Shown here: positions 20,360-30,624 of the stretch, piece after piece
How the letters are laid out: each line of letters begins with the position of its first letter
Numbering within the stretch: the stretch's first letter is position 1
Source of the DNA: Paenacidovorax monticola
Lineage (GTDB): Bacteria; Pseudomonadota; Gammaproteobacteria; Burkholderiales; Burkholderiaceae_C
Direction: 5' to 3'
NCBI RefSeq assembly: GCF_014489595.1
Contig: NZ_CP060790.1
Span: 1,550,001 to 1,614,000 of the forward strand
Length of the DNA: 64,000 bases
Notes under the pieces: generated by a model
The model's input: only the letters and a program-made list of their open reading frames with translations
Database searches by the model: none
Told to the model about the DNA's origin: nothing
Translations under genes and position numbers: made by a program

Positions 20360-21169
20360 TCAGGTGCCCTGGGCCAGGTCTCGCGCGGCGGCGCTGGCGT
20401 GCAGGCAGATCGCCGCCGCCGCGCCCACGTTGAGCGACTCCTCGCCACCGGGCTGGGCGATGCGTATGCGCTGGCGCGCGCGCGCCTCGAGGGCCTCGGA
20501 GACCCCCTGCCCCTCGTGCCCCAGCGTCCAGGCACAGGGCCACGGCAGTGCCGCGCGGTGCAGGAACTCGCCCTCGTGCGAGCTGGTGGCCAGCAGTGGC
20601 ACGCCCAGCCCGTCCAGGTCTTCCAGCGCCAGCCCCTCGACCAGGCGCAGCGCGAAATGCGCCCCCATGCCCGCGCGCAGCACCTTGGGCGCCCAGAGCG
20701 CGGCCGTGCCCTTGAGCGCGGCGATCTGGCCGAAGCCGAACGCCGAGGCGCTGCGCAGGATGGAGCCCACGTTGCCCGCGTCCTGCAGCCGGTCGAGCAC
20801 CACAGTGGCCACGCCGGGCTGCAGCGCGGGCGCCTGCGGCAGCTCCACCACGAACCCCATGTGCGCGGGCGACTCCAGGCCGCTGATGTCGGCCCAGAGC
20901 GCATCGGCGAGCACTATGGTTTTAGGAGCTGCTTGCGCGTACTCCATCTGCGCCTGCGGCCAAAAAGACTCCGAATACACGGCAATGGCCGCACGCTGCC
21001 CGCGCGCCAGGGCCGCACGGCACAGGTGGTCGCCCTCCAGCCACACGCGCCCCTGCTTGCGGTAGGCCGTGCTGTCCTGGGCCAGGCGGCGCAGGTCCTT
21101 CACGAAGGCGTTGTCGCGGGAATGGATGGAAGTGACGGAAGATGAGGTCATAGAGTCGGCCAGGCCCAT
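20360..21169 (-). CDS. TrmH/SpoU-family RNA 2'-O-ribose methyltransferase
   Basis: A 269-residue SPOUT methyltransferase. The N-terminal substrate-binding domain (NAFVKDLRRLAQDSTAYRKQGRVWLEGDHL) resembles the RlmB/TsnR type. The knotted domain carries VVLDRLQDAGNVGSILRSASAFG (motif 1, catalytic N and R), WTLGHEGQGVS (motif 2) and SLNVGAAAAICLH (motif 3). The target nucleotide is not readable. The interdomain linker (about residues 76-86, YAQAAPKTIVL) is encoded by a short interspersed repeat. The start may be Met7 (21151). Downstream of rnhB at 19 bp. Confidence 0.87.
   Translation of the reverse strand: MGLADSMTSSSVTSIHSRDNAFVKDLRRLAQDSTAYRKQGRVWLEGDHLCRAALARGQRAAIAVYSESFWPQAQMEYAQAAPKTIVLADALWADISGLESPAHMGFVVELPQAPALQPGVATVVLDRLQDAGNVGSILRSASAFGFGQIAALKGTAALWAPKVLRAGMGAHFALRLVEGLALEDLDGLGVPLLATSSHEGEFLHRAALPWPCAWTLGHEGQGVSEALEARARQRIRIAQPGGEESLNVGAAAAICLHASAAARDLAQGT
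20914..20939 (-). repeat. Interspersed AGCTGCTTGCGC-type repeat inside the trmH-like gene
   Basis: The plus strand reads CTATGGTTTTAGGAGCTGCT then TGCGC. It matches the family also seen at 22262, 37025, 53137 and 7651. It is in frame and supplies linker codons (GCAAGCAGCTCCTAAAACC on the coding strand). Confidence 0.6.
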
Positions 21170-21188
21170 GCAGGCCGGCGTATGCAGT

Positions 21189-21818
21189 CTACGCCGCCAC
21201 CCGTGCCTGGGCCACGGGCGCGAACGAGCGGCGGTGCTCGGGGCAGGCGCCGTGCTCGCGCAGCGCGGTCAGGTGCGCGGCCGTGCCATACCCCTTGTGC
21301 CCGGCAAAGCCGTACTGCGGGTAGCGCTCATGCAGCTGAGCGCACCAGCGGTCGCGGTGCACCTTGGCCAGGATGGACGCGGCCGAGATGGAGGGCACCA
21401 GTGCATCGCCCTTGACGATGGCCTCGGCGGGCACGTCGATGGTGGGCAGGCGGTTGCCGTCCACCAGCACCATGACGGGCTTGAGGCGCAGCCCCATCAC
21501 GGCGCGGCGCATGGCCAGCAGGGTGGCCTGCAGGATGTTCAGGCGGTCGATCTCCTCGACGCTGGCCTCGGCGATGCTGCAGCACAGGGCCTTGGCGCGG
21601 ATTTCGTCGAAGAGCTGCTCGCGCCGCGCGGCGCTGAGCTTCTTGGAATCGGCCAGGCCCGGGATGGGGTGCAGATCGTCGAGGATGACCGCGGCCGCCA
21701 CCACGGGGCCGGCCAGCGGACCCCGACCGGCCTCGTCCACGCCGGCCACGAGGCCCGGCGGGTGCCAGGGCAGATGGGCCTGGACGGGATCAGACGGCGA
21801 GGATTTTCTGGATCGCAT
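21189..21818 (-). CDS. rnhB: Ribonuclease HII
   Basis: A 209-residue RNase HII that cleaves RNA in RNA-DNA hybrids and single ribonucleotides in DNA. The active-site block is [18 protein letters not shown] (Asp28, Glu29), followed by [11 protein letters not shown] and the conserved Asp in VMVLVDGN; the [12 protein letters not shown] helix and [14 protein letters not shown] are characteristic. Its first 29 bp overlap the end of lpxB in another frame, so it is probably coupled to lpxB. Confidence 0.95.
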   Translation of the reverse strand: MRSRKSSPSDPVQAHLPWHPPGLVAGVDEAGRGPLAGPVVAAAVILDDLHPIPGLADSKKLSAARREQLFDEIRAKALCCSIAEASVEEIDRLNILQATLLAMRRAVMGLRLKPVMVLVDGNRLPTIDVPAEAIVKGDALVPSISAASILAKVHRDRWCAQLHERYPQYGFAGHKGYGTAAHLTALREHGACPEHRRSFAPVAQARVAA

Positions 21819-22947
21819 CGGCGGCCAATCGGGAGGTGTCGCGCTGCAGCTCGTGGTGCAGCGCCGTGAAGCGGCGCTCCAGCGCCTCCAGGGCCTCGGG
21901 CCGCTCGGTACCCGCGCGCAGCCACTGCAGCACCGCGCCGCAAAGCGCCTGGGGCGTGGCGGCGTCCTGGATCAGCTCGGGCACCACGAAATCGCCGCAC
22001 AGGATGTTGGGCAGCCCCACCCAGGGCTGCAGCTGCTTGCGCCGCATGAGGCGCCAGCTGATGGGGTGCATGTGGTAGCCAATGACCATGGGGCGCTTGA
22101 ACAGCGCGGCCTCCAGCGTGGCCGTGCCGCTGGCGATCAGCGTGCAGTCGCACGCGGCCAGCACGGTGTGCGACTGGCCGGGCACGACCGTGAGCGCCTG
22201 CTCCACGCCGCACTCGCGCGCCACCTGCACGATGCGATCGTGCAGCGCGGGCACGGCGGGAACTATCATTTTAATAGCTGGCCGCGCTTGCTTGATGAGC
22301 GCCGCAGCCTTGAAGAACGGCGGCGCGATGTATTGGATTTCGGCCGAGCGGCTGCCCGGCAGGATGGCCAGCGCCTCATCGCCCGGCGCCAGGCCCAGCT
22401 GCGCGCGCGCGGCCGCGCGGTCGGGCACGAGCGGAATCACATTGGCCAGCGGGTGGCCCACATAGGTGGCGGCGATGCCGTGGCGCGCGAGCAGTTCGGG
22501 CTCGAACGGGAAGATGCACAGCACATGGTCGGCCGCGCGGCGGATCTTCTCGACCCGCTTGGCGCGCCAGGCCCAGATGGAGGGACAGACGAAGTGCACG
22601 GTCTTGATGCCGGCGGCGCGCAGGTCCGCTTCCAGGCCCAGGTTGAAGTCGGGCGCATCCACGCCGATGAACACATCGGGCTTGTCGGCCAGCAGCCGCG
22701 CGCGCAACTGCTTGCGGATGCCCAGGATCTCGCGCAGGCGCCGCAGCACCTCCCAGCTGTAGCCATGCACGGCCAGCCGCTCGCTGGCCCACCAGGGCTC
22801 GAAGCCACGCCGCGCCATCTGGGGGCCGCCAATGCCCTGCCCCACCAGGCCCGGCCACTGGGCCTGCAGGCCGTCGAGCAACAGGCCGGCCAGCAGGTCG
22901 CCGGAGGTCTCACCCGCCACCATCGCCACGCGGGGTGTTGTGCTCAT
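21790..22947 (-). CDS. lpxB: Lipid-A-disaccharide synthase
   Basis: A 385-residue GT-B transferase that condenses UDP-2,3-diacylglucosamine with lipid X. N-terminal [16 protein letters not shown], then [18 protein letters not shown], the [14 protein letters not shown] block and [10 protein letters not shown] are hallmark motifs. Start ATG at 22947. Within the second Rossmann half, codons for about 11 residues ([11 protein letters not shown]) lie in an AT-rich interspersed repeat, with AAA, ATA and GTT codons unusual for this GC-rich gene, yet the encoded segment still looks family-like. Part of the lpxD-fabZ-lpxA-lpxB operon. Confidence 0.96.
   Translation of the reverse strand: MSTTPRVAMVAGETSGDLLAGLLLDGLQAQWPGLVGQGIGGPQMARRGFEPWWASERLAVHGYSWEVLRRLREILGIRKQLRARLLADKPDVFIGVDAPDFNLGLEADLRAAGIKTVHFVCPSIWAWRAKRVEKIRRAADHVLCIFPFEPELLARHGIAATYVGHPLANVIPLVPDRAAARAQLGLAPGDEALAILPGSRSAEIQYIAPPFFKAAALIKQARPAIKMIVPAVPALHDRIVQVARECGVEQALTVVPGQSHTVLAACDCTLIASGTATLEAALFKRPMVIGYHMHPISWRLMRRKQLQPWVGLPNILCGDFVVPELIQDAATPQALCGAVLQWLRAGTERPEALEALERRFTALHHELQRDTSRLAADAIQKILAV
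22262..22293 (-). repeat. Interspersed AATAGCTG-type repeat inside lpxB
   Basis: The plus strand reads ACTATCATTTTAATAGCTGG, then CCGCGCTTGCTT. This is the best-preserved member of the short repeat family in the window, and it lies wholly inside the lpxB coding frame without breaking it. Confidence 0.65.
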
Positions 22948-22957
22948 GGGAAGGGGC

Positions 22958-23743
22958 TCAGCGCGCGAGACCGCGCGTGGATTGATCAATGAAGGAGAGC
23001 ATGAGCGCGATGTCGTCCGCCGCCTCCTCCGAATGCAGTTCGGCAATAGCGCTGCGCGTCGCCTCGAGCGTGAGCCCCTGGCGGTACAGCAGCCGGTGCA
23101 TCTGCTTGATGGCGGCCAGCCGCTCGGCCGAGAAGCCGCGCCGGCGCAGGCCGACGATATTGAGCCCGCGCACGGCCAGCGGATTGCCGTCGACCAGCAT
23201 GAAAGGCGGCACGTCCTGCGACACGGCGCTGGCAAAGCCGACCATGGCATGGGCGCCGACCGAGACAAACTGGTGGATGCCGGTGAGCCCGCCGATCGTG
23301 ACCCAGTCGGCAAGGTGCACATGGCCGGCCAGCGTGGTGTTGTTGGCCAGCGTGGTGTGGTTGTCGACCCGGCAGTCGTGCGCGATGTGCGTGTACGCCA
23401 TGATCCAGTTGTCGCTGCCCACGCGCGTGATGCCCCCCGCCCCGGGCACGCCGAGGTTGAAGGTGCAGAACTCGCGGATCACGTTGCGGTCGCCGATGAC
23501 GAGCTCGGTCGGCTCGCCCGCGTACTTCTTGTCCTGCGGCACCGCGCCCAGGGACGCGAACTGGAAGATGCGGTTGTCTTCGCCGATGGTCGTGCGGCCC
23601 TCGATCACGCAGTGCGCCCCCACCGCGGTGCGGGCACCGATCGTGACATGGGGACCGATCACCGCATAGGGCCCCACGGTGACGGTGGGGTCGATGCGGG
23701 CCGCCGCATCGACGATGGCGGTGGGATGGATGAGACTGCTCAC
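22958..23743 (-). CDS. lpxA: UDP-N-acetylglucosamine acyltransferase
   Basis: A 261-residue left-handed beta-helix acyltransferase, the first step of lipid A synthesis, moving 3-hydroxyacyl from ACP to UDP-GlcNAc. Hexapeptide repeats fill residues 1-190 ([20 protein letters not shown] and onward); the catalytic His is in [13 protein letters not shown]; the C-terminal helical domain contains [21 protein letters not shown] chose GTG at 23743, which gives the conserved [11 protein letters not shown] start and the family's normal length; no ATG fits. Located 13 bp after fabZ. Confidence 0.95.
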   Translation of the reverse strand: MSSLIHPTAIVDAAARIDPTVTVGPYAVIGPHVTIGARTAVGAHCVIEGRTTIGEDNRIFQFASLGAVPQDKKYAGEPTELVIGDRNVIREFCTFNLGVPGAGGITRVGSDNWIMAYTHIAHDCRVDNHTTLANNTTLAGHVHLADWVTIGGLTGIHQFVSVGAHAMVGFASAVSQDVPPFMLVDGNPLAVRGLNIVGLRRRGFSAERLAAIKQMHRLLYRQGLTLEATRSAIAELHSEEAADDIALMLSFIDQSTRGLAR

Positions 23744-23756
23744 GGCCAGCGCTGCA

Positions 23757-24197
23757 TCAGCCCACGCTGCGCATGGTGCACATGAGCTCGGCCTCGCAGG
23801 CCACTTCGCCGCCCACGCTGGCGACGCCCTTGAACTTCCAGATGCCGCCGCGCACGCGGTCGATCGTGATCTCGAGCAGGAGCTGGTCGCCCGGCTCCAC
23901 GGGCCGCTTGAAGCGCGCACCGTCGATGCCGACGAAGTAGTAGATGTTGTTCTCGTCGGGCACCTTGCCCATCGCATCGAACGCCAGCAGGCCAGCCGCC
24001 TGGGCCAGGGCCTCCAGGATCAACACGCCCGGCATGACGGGACGCCCCGGGAAATGGCCCGTGAAGTAGGGCTCGTTGAACGTGACGTTCTTGATCGCCC
24101 TGATGCGCGTGTTGCTCTCAAGCTCGATCACCTTGTCCACCAGCAGGAAGGGGTAGCGGTGGGGCAGTTGCTTGAGAATTGCGTGAATATCCATCAT
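23757..24197 (-). CDS. fabZ: 3-hydroxyacyl-ACP dehydratase
   Basis: A 146-residue hot-dog-fold dehydratase of fatty-acid synthesis. It has [13 protein letters not shown] near the N-terminus, then the active-site strand [20 protein letters not shown] with catalytic His48 and Glu62. Length is canonical. The ATG at 24197 overlaps the lpxD stop as ATGA. Location in the lpx operon links supply of 3-hydroxyacyl-ACP between LpxA/LpxD and phospholipid synthesis. Confidence 0.97.
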   Translation of the reverse strand: MMDIHAILKQLPHRYPFLLVDKVIELESNTRIRAIKNVTFNEPYFTGHFPGRPVMPGVLILEALAQAAGLLAFDAMGKVPDENNIYYFVGIDGARFKRPVEPGDQLLLEITIDRVRGGIWKFKGVASVGGEVACEAELMCTMRSVG

Positions 24198-25192
24198 CGA
24201 GTTCCGTTTTCTTGTGCTGCTTTCAACGCCTGTTCCAGCGCCTTGATGCGCTCACGCAGGCCATGCAGTTGCTTGAGTGTCGCAGCGTTCTTTTCCCATT
24301 TCGCATTCTCGTCGATGGGGAACATGCCAGTGTACAAGCCAGGCTGGGTCAGCGAGCGAGTGACCACCGTGGCTGCGGAAATGTGCACGTTATCGGCCAG
24401 CGCCAGATGGCCCAGCACGATCGCGCCGCCCCCCACCGTGCAGTGCGCGCCGATGGTGGCGCTGCCCGCCACGCCCACACAGCCGGCCATGGCCGCATGG
24501 CGGCCGACACGCACGTTGTGGCCGATCTGGATGAGGTTGTCGAGCTTGACGCCCTCCTCGATCACCGTGTCCTCCAATGCGCCCCGGTCGATGCAGGTGT
24601 TGGCGCCGATCTCCACGTCGTCGCCGATGCGCACGGCACCCAGTTGCTCGATCTTGACCCAGGCGCCGCTCTCGGGCGCGAACCCGAAGCCGTCGGCACC
24701 GATCACCACGCCCGCATGCAGGATGCAGCGCGCGCCCACCTGGCAGTTCTCGCCCACCGTCACGCGGGACTTGAGCACCGTGCCCGCACCAATGCACGCG
24801 CCGCGCTCCACCACGCACAGCGGACCGATGGTCGCGGTGGGGTCCACCTCGGCCGATGGGTCCACCACGGCACTCGGGTGCACGCCCACGGGCATGGCGG
24901 GCGCGTGGCGCTGCTTCCACAGCTGCGTGGCCCGCGCGAAGTAGACATAGGGGTTGTCCGCCACGATGCAGGCCCCCCGCGCGACGGCCGCATCGCGCAG
25001 GGCCGGCGCCACAATGACACAGGCCGCCTTGGAGGCGGCCAGTTGCTGTTGATAGCGGGGGTTGCTGAGAAAACTCAGGTCCCCCGGGCCGGCAGACTCG
25101 AGCGGAGCGATGCGGGAGATCTCGACCTCCCGCGCACCACCTTCGAGCGTGCCGCCCAGCGCATCAACGATCTGCCCCAGCAGCAAACTCAC
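24194..25192 (-). CDS. lpxD: UDP-3-O-acylglucosamine N-acyltransferase
   Basis: A 332-residue acyltransferase adding the second 3-hydroxyacyl chain in lipid A synthesis. The N-terminal uridine-binding domain ([23 protein letters not shown]) is followed by a long left-handed beta-helix with hexapeptide repeats (VGHPSAVV-like segments, [28 protein letters not shown] with the catalytic His), and a C-terminal helix that may be coiled-coil ([13 protein letters not shown]). Starts 13 bp after skp. Confidence 0.96.
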   Translation of the reverse strand: MSLLLGQIVDALGGTLEGGAREVEISRIAPLESAGPGDLSFLSNPRYQQQLAASKAACVIVAPALRDAAVARGACIVADNPYVYFARATQLWKQRHAPAMPVGVHPSAVVDPSAEVDPTATIGPLCVVERGACIGAGTVLKSRVTVGENCQVGARCILHAGVVIGADGFGFAPESGAWVKIEQLGAVRIGDDVEIGANTCIDRGALEDTVIEEGVKLDNLIQIGHNVRVGRHAAMAGCVGVAGSATIGAHCTVGGGAIVLGHLALADNVHISAATVVTRSLTQPGLYTGMFPIDENAKWEKNAATLKQLHGLRERIKALEQALKAAQENGTR

Positions 25193-25205
25193 GCTCCGCG
25201 CCCAT

Positions 25206-25715
25206 TTACTTGGTGGCGGCGTTCAGCGCCTTCAGCACCTTGTCGGTGATGTCGTACTTGGGGTTGATGTAGACGGCCTCTTGCAGGATCACGTCGTACT
25301 TCTCGGCCTCAGCGACCTGCTTGACCACCTTGTTGGCACGATCGAGCACCTGGGCCAGCTCTTCGTTCTTGCGCGAGTTCAGGTCTTCCTGGAATTCGCG
25401 GCGCTTGCGCTGGAAGTCGCGGTCCTGTTCCACGAGCTGGCGCTGGCGCGTATTGCGCTGGCTTTCGGCCATGGTGGGGGCTTCACGCTCGAACTTCTCG
25501 GACGCGGCCTTCAGGCTGTTGCCTTGGTCCACCAGTTCCTTCTCGCGCTTGGAGAACTCCTGCTCCAGCTTGGCCTGCGCCGCCTTGGCGGTGTTGGCTT
25601 CGCGGAAGAGACGGTCGGTATTGACGAAACCGGCCTTGAACTCCTGAGCTTGCACGGCAAACGCCATGGAACCCAGCAGGACGGCCAGGGTGAAATGACG
25701 GGAAAGGGATTTCAT
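25206..25715 (-). CDS. skp: OmpH/Skp periplasmic chaperone
   Basis: A 169-residue periplasmic holdase for outer-membrane proteins. A signal peptide covers about residues 1-23 ([16 protein letters not shown], cleavage before QEFK). The mature protein starts with the conserved [15 protein letters not shown] strand and then long charged coiled-coil tentacles (about residues 40-125). Ends in [15 protein letters not shown]. The ATG overlaps the bamA stop as TAATG. Skp hands porins to the BAM complex, whose core gene is immediately upstream. Confidence 0.93.
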   Translation of the reverse strand: MKSLSRHFTLAVLLGSMAFAVQAQEFKAGFVNTDRLFREANTAKAAQAKLEQEFSKREKELVDQGNSLKAASEKFEREAPTMAESQRNTRQRQLVEQDRDFQRKRREFQEDLNSRKNEELAQVLDRANKVVKQVAEAEKYDVILQEAVYINPKYDITDKVLKALNAATK

Positions 25716-28012
25716 TAGAACGAGGTTCCGATCTGGAATTGCAGTTTCTGGATTTTATCGCCAGCTTGTTTGCGCACGGGCTGGGCGAAGGCAATGCGCA
25801 GCGGACCGAGCGGAGAAATCCAGCTCAGACCCAGGCCCGCGGACGCGCGCATGTCGCTGAAGCGGATCTTTTCGTCTTCACCGAACACGTTGCCCACATC
25901 CACGAAGGTGAAGATGCGCAGCGTGCGGTCGTTGCCGGCCCCGGGGAACGGCGCGATCAGTTCGGTGTTGAGGGTGAACTTCTTGGGGCCGCCCAGCGAC
26001 GATCCGGTCACGTCGCGCGGGCCCAGGGTGCCCTGGTCGAAGCCGCGCACGGAGCCCAGGCCACCCGAGTAGAAGTTCTTGAACACGGGGAACGGACGAC
26101 CGCCCAGGCCCTTGCCCAGGCCCAGCTCGCCGTTGAACGCCAGCGTGAACTTCTTGTTCAGCGGCACGTACTGCTGGTACTGGTAGTTGGCCCGCACATA
26201 GCGCGCATCGCCCGCCACCGACCATTCGGAGTTCAGGCGCTGGTAGCGGCCGGCGTTGGGCGCCAGCGCGCTGTCGCGGTCATCGCGCGTCCAGCCGATG
26301 GTCAGTGGCACGCCCGTGCTGCTGTAGCCATAGCGATCGGCGTAGGCCAGGTAGGCGGCGGGAATGTTCGTGCCGGCCTTGATCTTGGTCTGCTCGATGC
26401 CGCCGCCGAAGAACACGGTATCGGTCTCGCTGAACGGCACGCCGAAACGCACGCTGGTACCGGTGGTCACCAATTGGTAGTTGCCGCCCTGGTCCTGGTA
26501 GGGCTTGTCGGTGCGGTAGTACAGGTCGAACGTGCGCGAGATGCCATCCTGCGTGAAGTACGGGTCCGTGGTGCTGAAGACCAGGGTACGCCGGTACTTG
26601 CTGGTGTTGACGTCCACGCCCAGGTAGTTACCCGAGCCGAACACGTTGTCCTGCTTGATGCTGAACGACAGCGCCACCTTTTCCGCGCTGGAGAAGCCCG
26701 CGCCGAGCTGCAGCGAGCCGGTGGGCTTCTCGGCCACGTTGATCACGAGGTCCACCTGGTCGGGCGAGCCCGGCACGTCCTGGGTCTCGACGTTGACCTC
26801 GGTGAAGTAGCCCAGGCGGTCCACGCGGTCGCGCGACAGCTTGATCTTGTCGCCGTCGTACCACGAGGCCTCGAACTGGCGGAATTCGCGGCGGATGACT
26901 TCGTCGCGCGTGCGGTTGTTGCCACTCACCGAGATGCGGCGCACGTAGGCGCGGCGCGAAGGCTCGGCCCGCAGCACGAAGGCCACGCGGTTGTTCTCGC
27001 GGTCGATCTCGGGCACGGCCTCCACGCGCGCGAAGGCGAAGCCGAAGTTGCCGAAGTGGTCGGAGAACGCCTTGGTCGTCTCCGCCACCTTGTCCGCGTT
27101 GTAGGGCTCGCCGGGCTGGATGGTCACCAGCGACTTGAACTCGTCCTCGCGGTCGAGGTAGTTGCCCTCGAGCTTGACGCCCGAGACCACGAAGCGCTCG
27201 CCCTCGGTCACGTTGACGGTGATGGAGATGTCCTGCTTGTCGGGCGAGATGGCCACCTGGGTCGAATCCACGCGGAATTCAAGGTAGCCGCGCTGCAGGT
27301 AGTACGAGCGCAGCGTTTCCAGGTCGGCATTGAGCTTGGCACGGGAATAGCGGTCGCTCTTGGTGTACCAGCTGAGCCAGCCGCCCGTATCCTGGTCGAA
27401 CAGCCCCTTGAGCGTGGACTCGCTGAAGGCCTTGTTGCCCACCACGCGGATGTCCTTGATGCGCGCGGGCTCGCCTTCCGAGACGGTGAAGGTGAGGTTC
27501 ACGCGGTTGCGCTCGATCGGCGTCACGGTGGTCACCACCTCGGCACCGTACAGGCTCTTGTTGATGTACTGGCGCTTGAGTTCCTGCTCGGCGCGGTCGG
27601 CCAGGGCCTTGTCGTAGGGGCGGCCTTCGGTCAGCCCCACGTCGCGCATGGCCTTCTGCAGGGTGTCCTTGTCGAACTCGCGCGTGCCGGCGAACTCGAC
27701 ATTGGCGATGGTGGGACGCTCCTCCACGACCACCACGAGCACGTTGCCGTTGGCCTCCAGGCGCACGTCCTTGAACAGCCCCAGCGCGAACAGCGCGCGG
27801 ATCGCGGCCGCGCCCCGCTCGTCGTTGTAGTCATCGCCCACGCGCAGCGGCATCGAGGCGAACACCGTGCCCGGCTCCACGCGCTGCAACCCCTCCACGC
27901 GGATGTCCTGCACCTTGAACGGCTCCAGAGCCCAAACGGCCTGAGAGGCAAAAACCATGGCAGCCAAGGCCGAAGCGGTGCGCACGCCCAAGCGATTGAT
28001 GTGTTTTTTCAT
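25715..28012 (-). CDS. bamA: Outer-membrane protein assembly factor BamA
   Basis: A 765-residue Omp85 protein, the essential core of the BAM complex. A signal peptide ends near residue 28 (FASQAVWA, then LEPFKVQDIRVEGLQRVEPGTV, the start of POTRA 1). Five POTRA domains span about 30-430, followed by the 16-stranded barrel. The loop-6 motif GSVRGFDQGTLGPRD is intact and the protein ends in an aromatic residue (QFQIGTSF), as outer-membrane barrels do. The rseP-bamA-skp-lpxD order is conserved across proteobacteria. Confidence 0.97.
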   Translation of the reverse strand: MKKHINRLGVRTASALAAMVFASQAVWALEPFKVQDIRVEGLQRVEPGTVFASMPLRVGDDYNDERGAAAIRALFALGLFKDVRLEANGNVLVVVVEERPTIANVEFAGTREFDKDTLQKAMRDVGLTEGRPYDKALADRAEQELKRQYINKSLYGAEVVTTVTPIERNRVNLTFTVSEGEPARIKDIRVVGNKAFSESTLKGLFDQDTGGWLSWYTKSDRYSRAKLNADLETLRSYYLQRGYLEFRVDSTQVAISPDKQDISITVNVTEGERFVVSGVKLEGNYLDREDEFKSLVTIQPGEPYNADKVAETTKAFSDHFGNFGFAFARVEAVPEIDRENNRVAFVLRAEPSRRAYVRRISVSGNNRTRDEVIRREFRQFEASWYDGDKIKLSRDRVDRLGYFTEVNVETQDVPGSPDQVDLVINVAEKPTGSLQLGAGFSSAEKVALSFSIKQDNVFGSGNYLGVDVNTSKYRRTLVFSTTDPYFTQDGISRTFDLYYRTDKPYQDQGGNYQLVTTGTSVRFGVPFSETDTVFFGGGIEQTKIKAGTNIPAAYLAYADRYGYSSTGVPLTIGWTRDDRDSALAPNAGRYQRLNSEWSVAGDARYVRANYQYQQYVPLNKKFTLAFNGELGLGKGLGGRPFPVFKNFYSGGLGSVRGFDQGTLGPRDVTGSSLGGPKKFTLNTELIAPFPGAGNDRTLRIFTFVDVGNVFGEDEKIRFSDMRASAGLGLSWISPLGPLRIAFAQPVRKQAGDKIQKLQFQIGTSF

Positions 28013-28057
28013 GAATGAAGCAGGTAGCCGCCCTGGCGATGCCAGGCAGCGATAAGG

Positions 28058-29419
28058 TTAGCCAAGTAGCCGGGTGACATCGTTGAACAAGGCGATGGAC
28101 ATCATCAGGACAAGCACCGCAACGCCCGCGCGCTGCAACCGCTCCATCCAGGCTTCAGACACCTCCCTGCCGGTCACTCCCTCCCAAAGATAATACATCA
28201 GGTGCCCCCCGTCCAAGACAGGCAGCGGCAGCAGGTTCAGCACCCCCAGGCTCACGCTGATCAGGGCCAGGAACACGAGGTACTGGGTCAGGCCCATGCT
28301 GGCCGAGCGGCCCGCGTAGTCGGCGATCGTGAGCGGGCCGCTCAGGTTCTTCAGCGAAGCTTCACCGATCACCATGCGCCCCATGGTGCGCAGGGTCAGG
28401 GCCGACACCTCCCAGGTGCGCACCACGCCGTTCCACAGCCCCTCGAGCGGACCGTAGCGCACCATCACCATGTCCGGAAGGGCCCCCACATAGGCGCCGA
28501 TGCGCCCCACGGAGCCCGTGGGCTCGCTGCGGACCTCGGGCGTCACGTCCAGCGTCACCACCTGGCCTGCGCGCTGGATGCGCCAGTGCTGCGTCAGGCC
28601 CTTCTGGCCCTGGATGGATGCGCGGATCAGCTCGCGCAGTTGCATGCCGTCCACCACGTCCACGCTGCCGACCTTGAGCACCAGGTCTCCCTCGCGCAAC
28701 CCCGCACGCTGGGCCACGCCGCCGGCCATGATCTCGCCCAGCACGGGACGGGTCCACGGCCCCTGAATGCCGATCTTGCGGAAAAGCTGGGCATCGGCGT
28801 CGCTGGCCTCGATGCGAGCGGTCTCCAGCACCACCTCGCGGTGCGGTGCGCCGCGCGTGCTCTCCAGTTCCAGGCGCACGTTGTTGCCGTCGAGCGCGGC
28901 ACGGGCCAGGGTCCAGCGCAGGTCCTCGAAGGAGCGCACGGGCTCGGGGTCGTCCGCGCCGATGGCCGCGCTGTGCACGAATTCGCCCCCCCGGACGCCC
29001 GCCTGCTGTGCGATCGATCCCGGCGCCGGGCTGGCCAGGTAGGCCTTGGGCTCCTCCACGCCGCTCCAGTTCACGAGCGCATAGAGCAGCACCGCGAGCA
29101 GCAGATTGGCCAGGGGCCCCGCCGCGACGATGGCCGCGCGCGAACGCAGCGGCTGGGTGTTGAAGGCGAGGTGGCGCTCATGCGGCTCGACGGGCGCCTC
29201 GCGCTCGTCCAGCATGCGCACGTAGCCGCCCAGGGGGAAGGCACCCAGCACGAATTCGGTGGGCGAGCCCTGGGGTTGCCAACGCAGCAGCGGCTTGCCG
29301 AACCCCACGGAAAAGCGCAGGACCTTGACCCCGCAGGCCACGGCCACGCGGTAGTGGCCGTACTCGTGCACGGCGATCAACACGCCCAGCGCCACGACGA
29401 AAGCAATCAGGGTGAGCAT
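28058..29419 (-). CDS. rseP: Site-2 membrane metalloprotease RseP
   Basis: A 453-residue inner-membrane zinc protease that cleaves anti-sigma-E RseA after DegS. The zinc site HEYGH is at residues 18-22 in the first TM helix; two PDZ domains occupy roughly 110-300 (with GGVAQRAGLREGDLVLKVG in the second); the third conserved motif LNLLPLPVLDGGHL lies in TM3, and a fourth TM is near the C-terminus. Located between dxr and bamA, as in E. coli. Confidence 0.95.
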   Translation of the reverse strand: MLTLIAFVVALGVLIAVHEYGHYRVAVACGVKVLRFSVGFGKPLLRWQPQGSPTEFVLGAFPLGGYVRMLDEREAPVEPHERHLAFNTQPLRSRAAIVAAGPLANLLLAVLLYALVNWSGVEEPKAYLASPAPGSIAQQAGVRGGEFVHSAAIGADDPEPVRSFEDLRWTLARAALDGNNVRLELESTRGAPHREVVLETARIEASDADAQLFRKIGIQGPWTRPVLGEIMAGGVAQRAGLREGDLVLKVGSVDVVDGMQLRELIRASIQGQKGLTQHWRIQRAGQVVTLDVTPEVRSEPTGSVGRIGAYVGALPDMVMVRYGPLEGLWNGVVRTWEVSALTLRTMGRMVIGEASLKNLSGPLTIADYAGRSASMGLTQYLVFLALISVSLGVLNLLPLPVLDGGHLMYYLWEGVTGREVSEAWMERLQRAGVAVLVLMMSIALFNDVTRLLG

Positions 29420-29445
29420 GCGTGAACCTCCTGCGGTGGCGGCCT

Positions 29446-30624
29446 TCAGGCAGCCATGCGCGCCACGGCCGCCTGCGCGGCCCCCCGCGCCTGGGCATCT
29501 AGGGCCAGCAGGTCCTCAAGGCTTGCGGGCTTGGCGGGCGACACGCGCTCCAGCGTCGCCAGGTTGACGGAGTGGATGCGGTCAAACGACAGGCGGCGGG
29601 ACAGGAACGCATCCACCGCCACCTCGTTGGCCGCATTGAGCACGGCCGTGGTGCCCTCGGCGGCGCGCAGCGCCTGCCACGACAGGTGCAGGCCGGGGAA
29701 GCGCCGGGCATCGGCCTCCTCGAAGGCCAGCGCCGACAGCTTGGCAAAATCAAGCAGGGCCGCGCCGCTCTCGATGCGCTCGGGCCAGGCCAGGCCGCAG
29801 GCGATGGGCACGCGCATGTCGGGCGTGCCCAGTTGCGCGAGGATGGAGGCATCCTTGAACTGCACCATCGAATGGATGATCTGCTGCGGATGGATCACGA
29901 CCTGGATCTGCTCGGGCGCCATGTCGAACAGCCAGCGCGCCTCGATCACCTCCAGCGCCTTGTTCATCATCGTGGCCGAGTCGACCGAGATCTTGCGCCC
30001 CATCGCGAAGTTGGGGTGCGCGCAGGCCTGCTCGGGCGTGATGGCCGACAGCGTGGACGGGTCGCGCTGGCGGAAGGGGCCACCCGAGGCCGTGAGCAGG
30101 ATGCTGTCCACGCGCTGTGCCCAGGTGGTACGGTCTTCGGGCAGGCACTGGAAGATGGCGGAATGCTCGCTGTCGATGGGCAGCAGCGTGGCACCGCCCT
30201 CGCGCACCGTCTGCATGAACAGCGCGCCGCCCACCACCAGGGCCTCCTTGTTGGCCAGCAACAGGCGCTTGCCGGCGCGCGCGGCCGCCAGGCAGGGCGC
30301 CAGACCCGCGGCGCCCACGATGGCCGCCATCACGGCATCGACCTCCGCATGCGATGCAATGGTTTCCAGGGCATCCGGCGCCTGCAGCACCTCGACCCCG
30401 AGCCCCTCGGCCCGGACCCTCTCGGCCAGGGCCGCGGCATGGGTGCTGCTGGCCATGACCGCGTAGCGCGGACGGAATTCGGCACACTGGGCCAGCATCA
30501 GGTCCACCTGGATCGCCGCGCTCAGCGCGAAGATCTCGAAGCGCTCCGGATGGCGCCGCACCACATCCAGGGTGCTGGTGCCGATCGAGCCCGTCGAGCC
30601 CAGAACAGTCAGACGTTGTTTCAT
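29446..30624 (-). CDS. dxr: 1-deoxy-D-xylulose-5-phosphate reductoisomerase
   Basis: A 392-residue MEP-pathway enzyme converting DXP to MEP with NADPH. The NADPH loop is VLGSTGSIGTSTLDVV at the N-terminus; LLLANKEALVVGG and the metal/substrate block PIDSEHSAIFQCL are conserved, as are ILTASGGPFR and MGRKISVDSATMMNKALEVIEA. The ATG overlaps the cdsA stop as ATGA. The chain uppS-cdsA-dxr supplies undecaprenyl phosphate and phospholipid precursors for the envelope genes that follow. Confidence 0.97.
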   Translation of the reverse strand: MKQRLTVLGSTGSIGTSTLDVVRRHPERFEIFALSAAIQVDLMLAQCAEFRPRYAVMASSTHAAALAERVRAEGLGVEVLQAPDALETIASHAEVDAVMAAIVGAAGLAPCLAAARAGKRLLLANKEALVVGGALFMQTVREGGATLLPIDSEHSAIFQCLPEDRTTWAQRVDSILLTASGGPFRQRDPSTLSAITPEQACAHPNFAMGRKISVDSATMMNKALEVIEARWLFDMAPEQIQVVIHPQQIIHSMVQFKDASILAQLGTPDMRVPIACGLAWPERIESGAALLDFAKLSALAFEEADARRFPGLHLSWQALRAAEGTTAVLNAANEVAVDAFLSRRLSFDRIHSVNLATLERVSPAKPASLEDLLALDAQARGAAQAAVARMAA

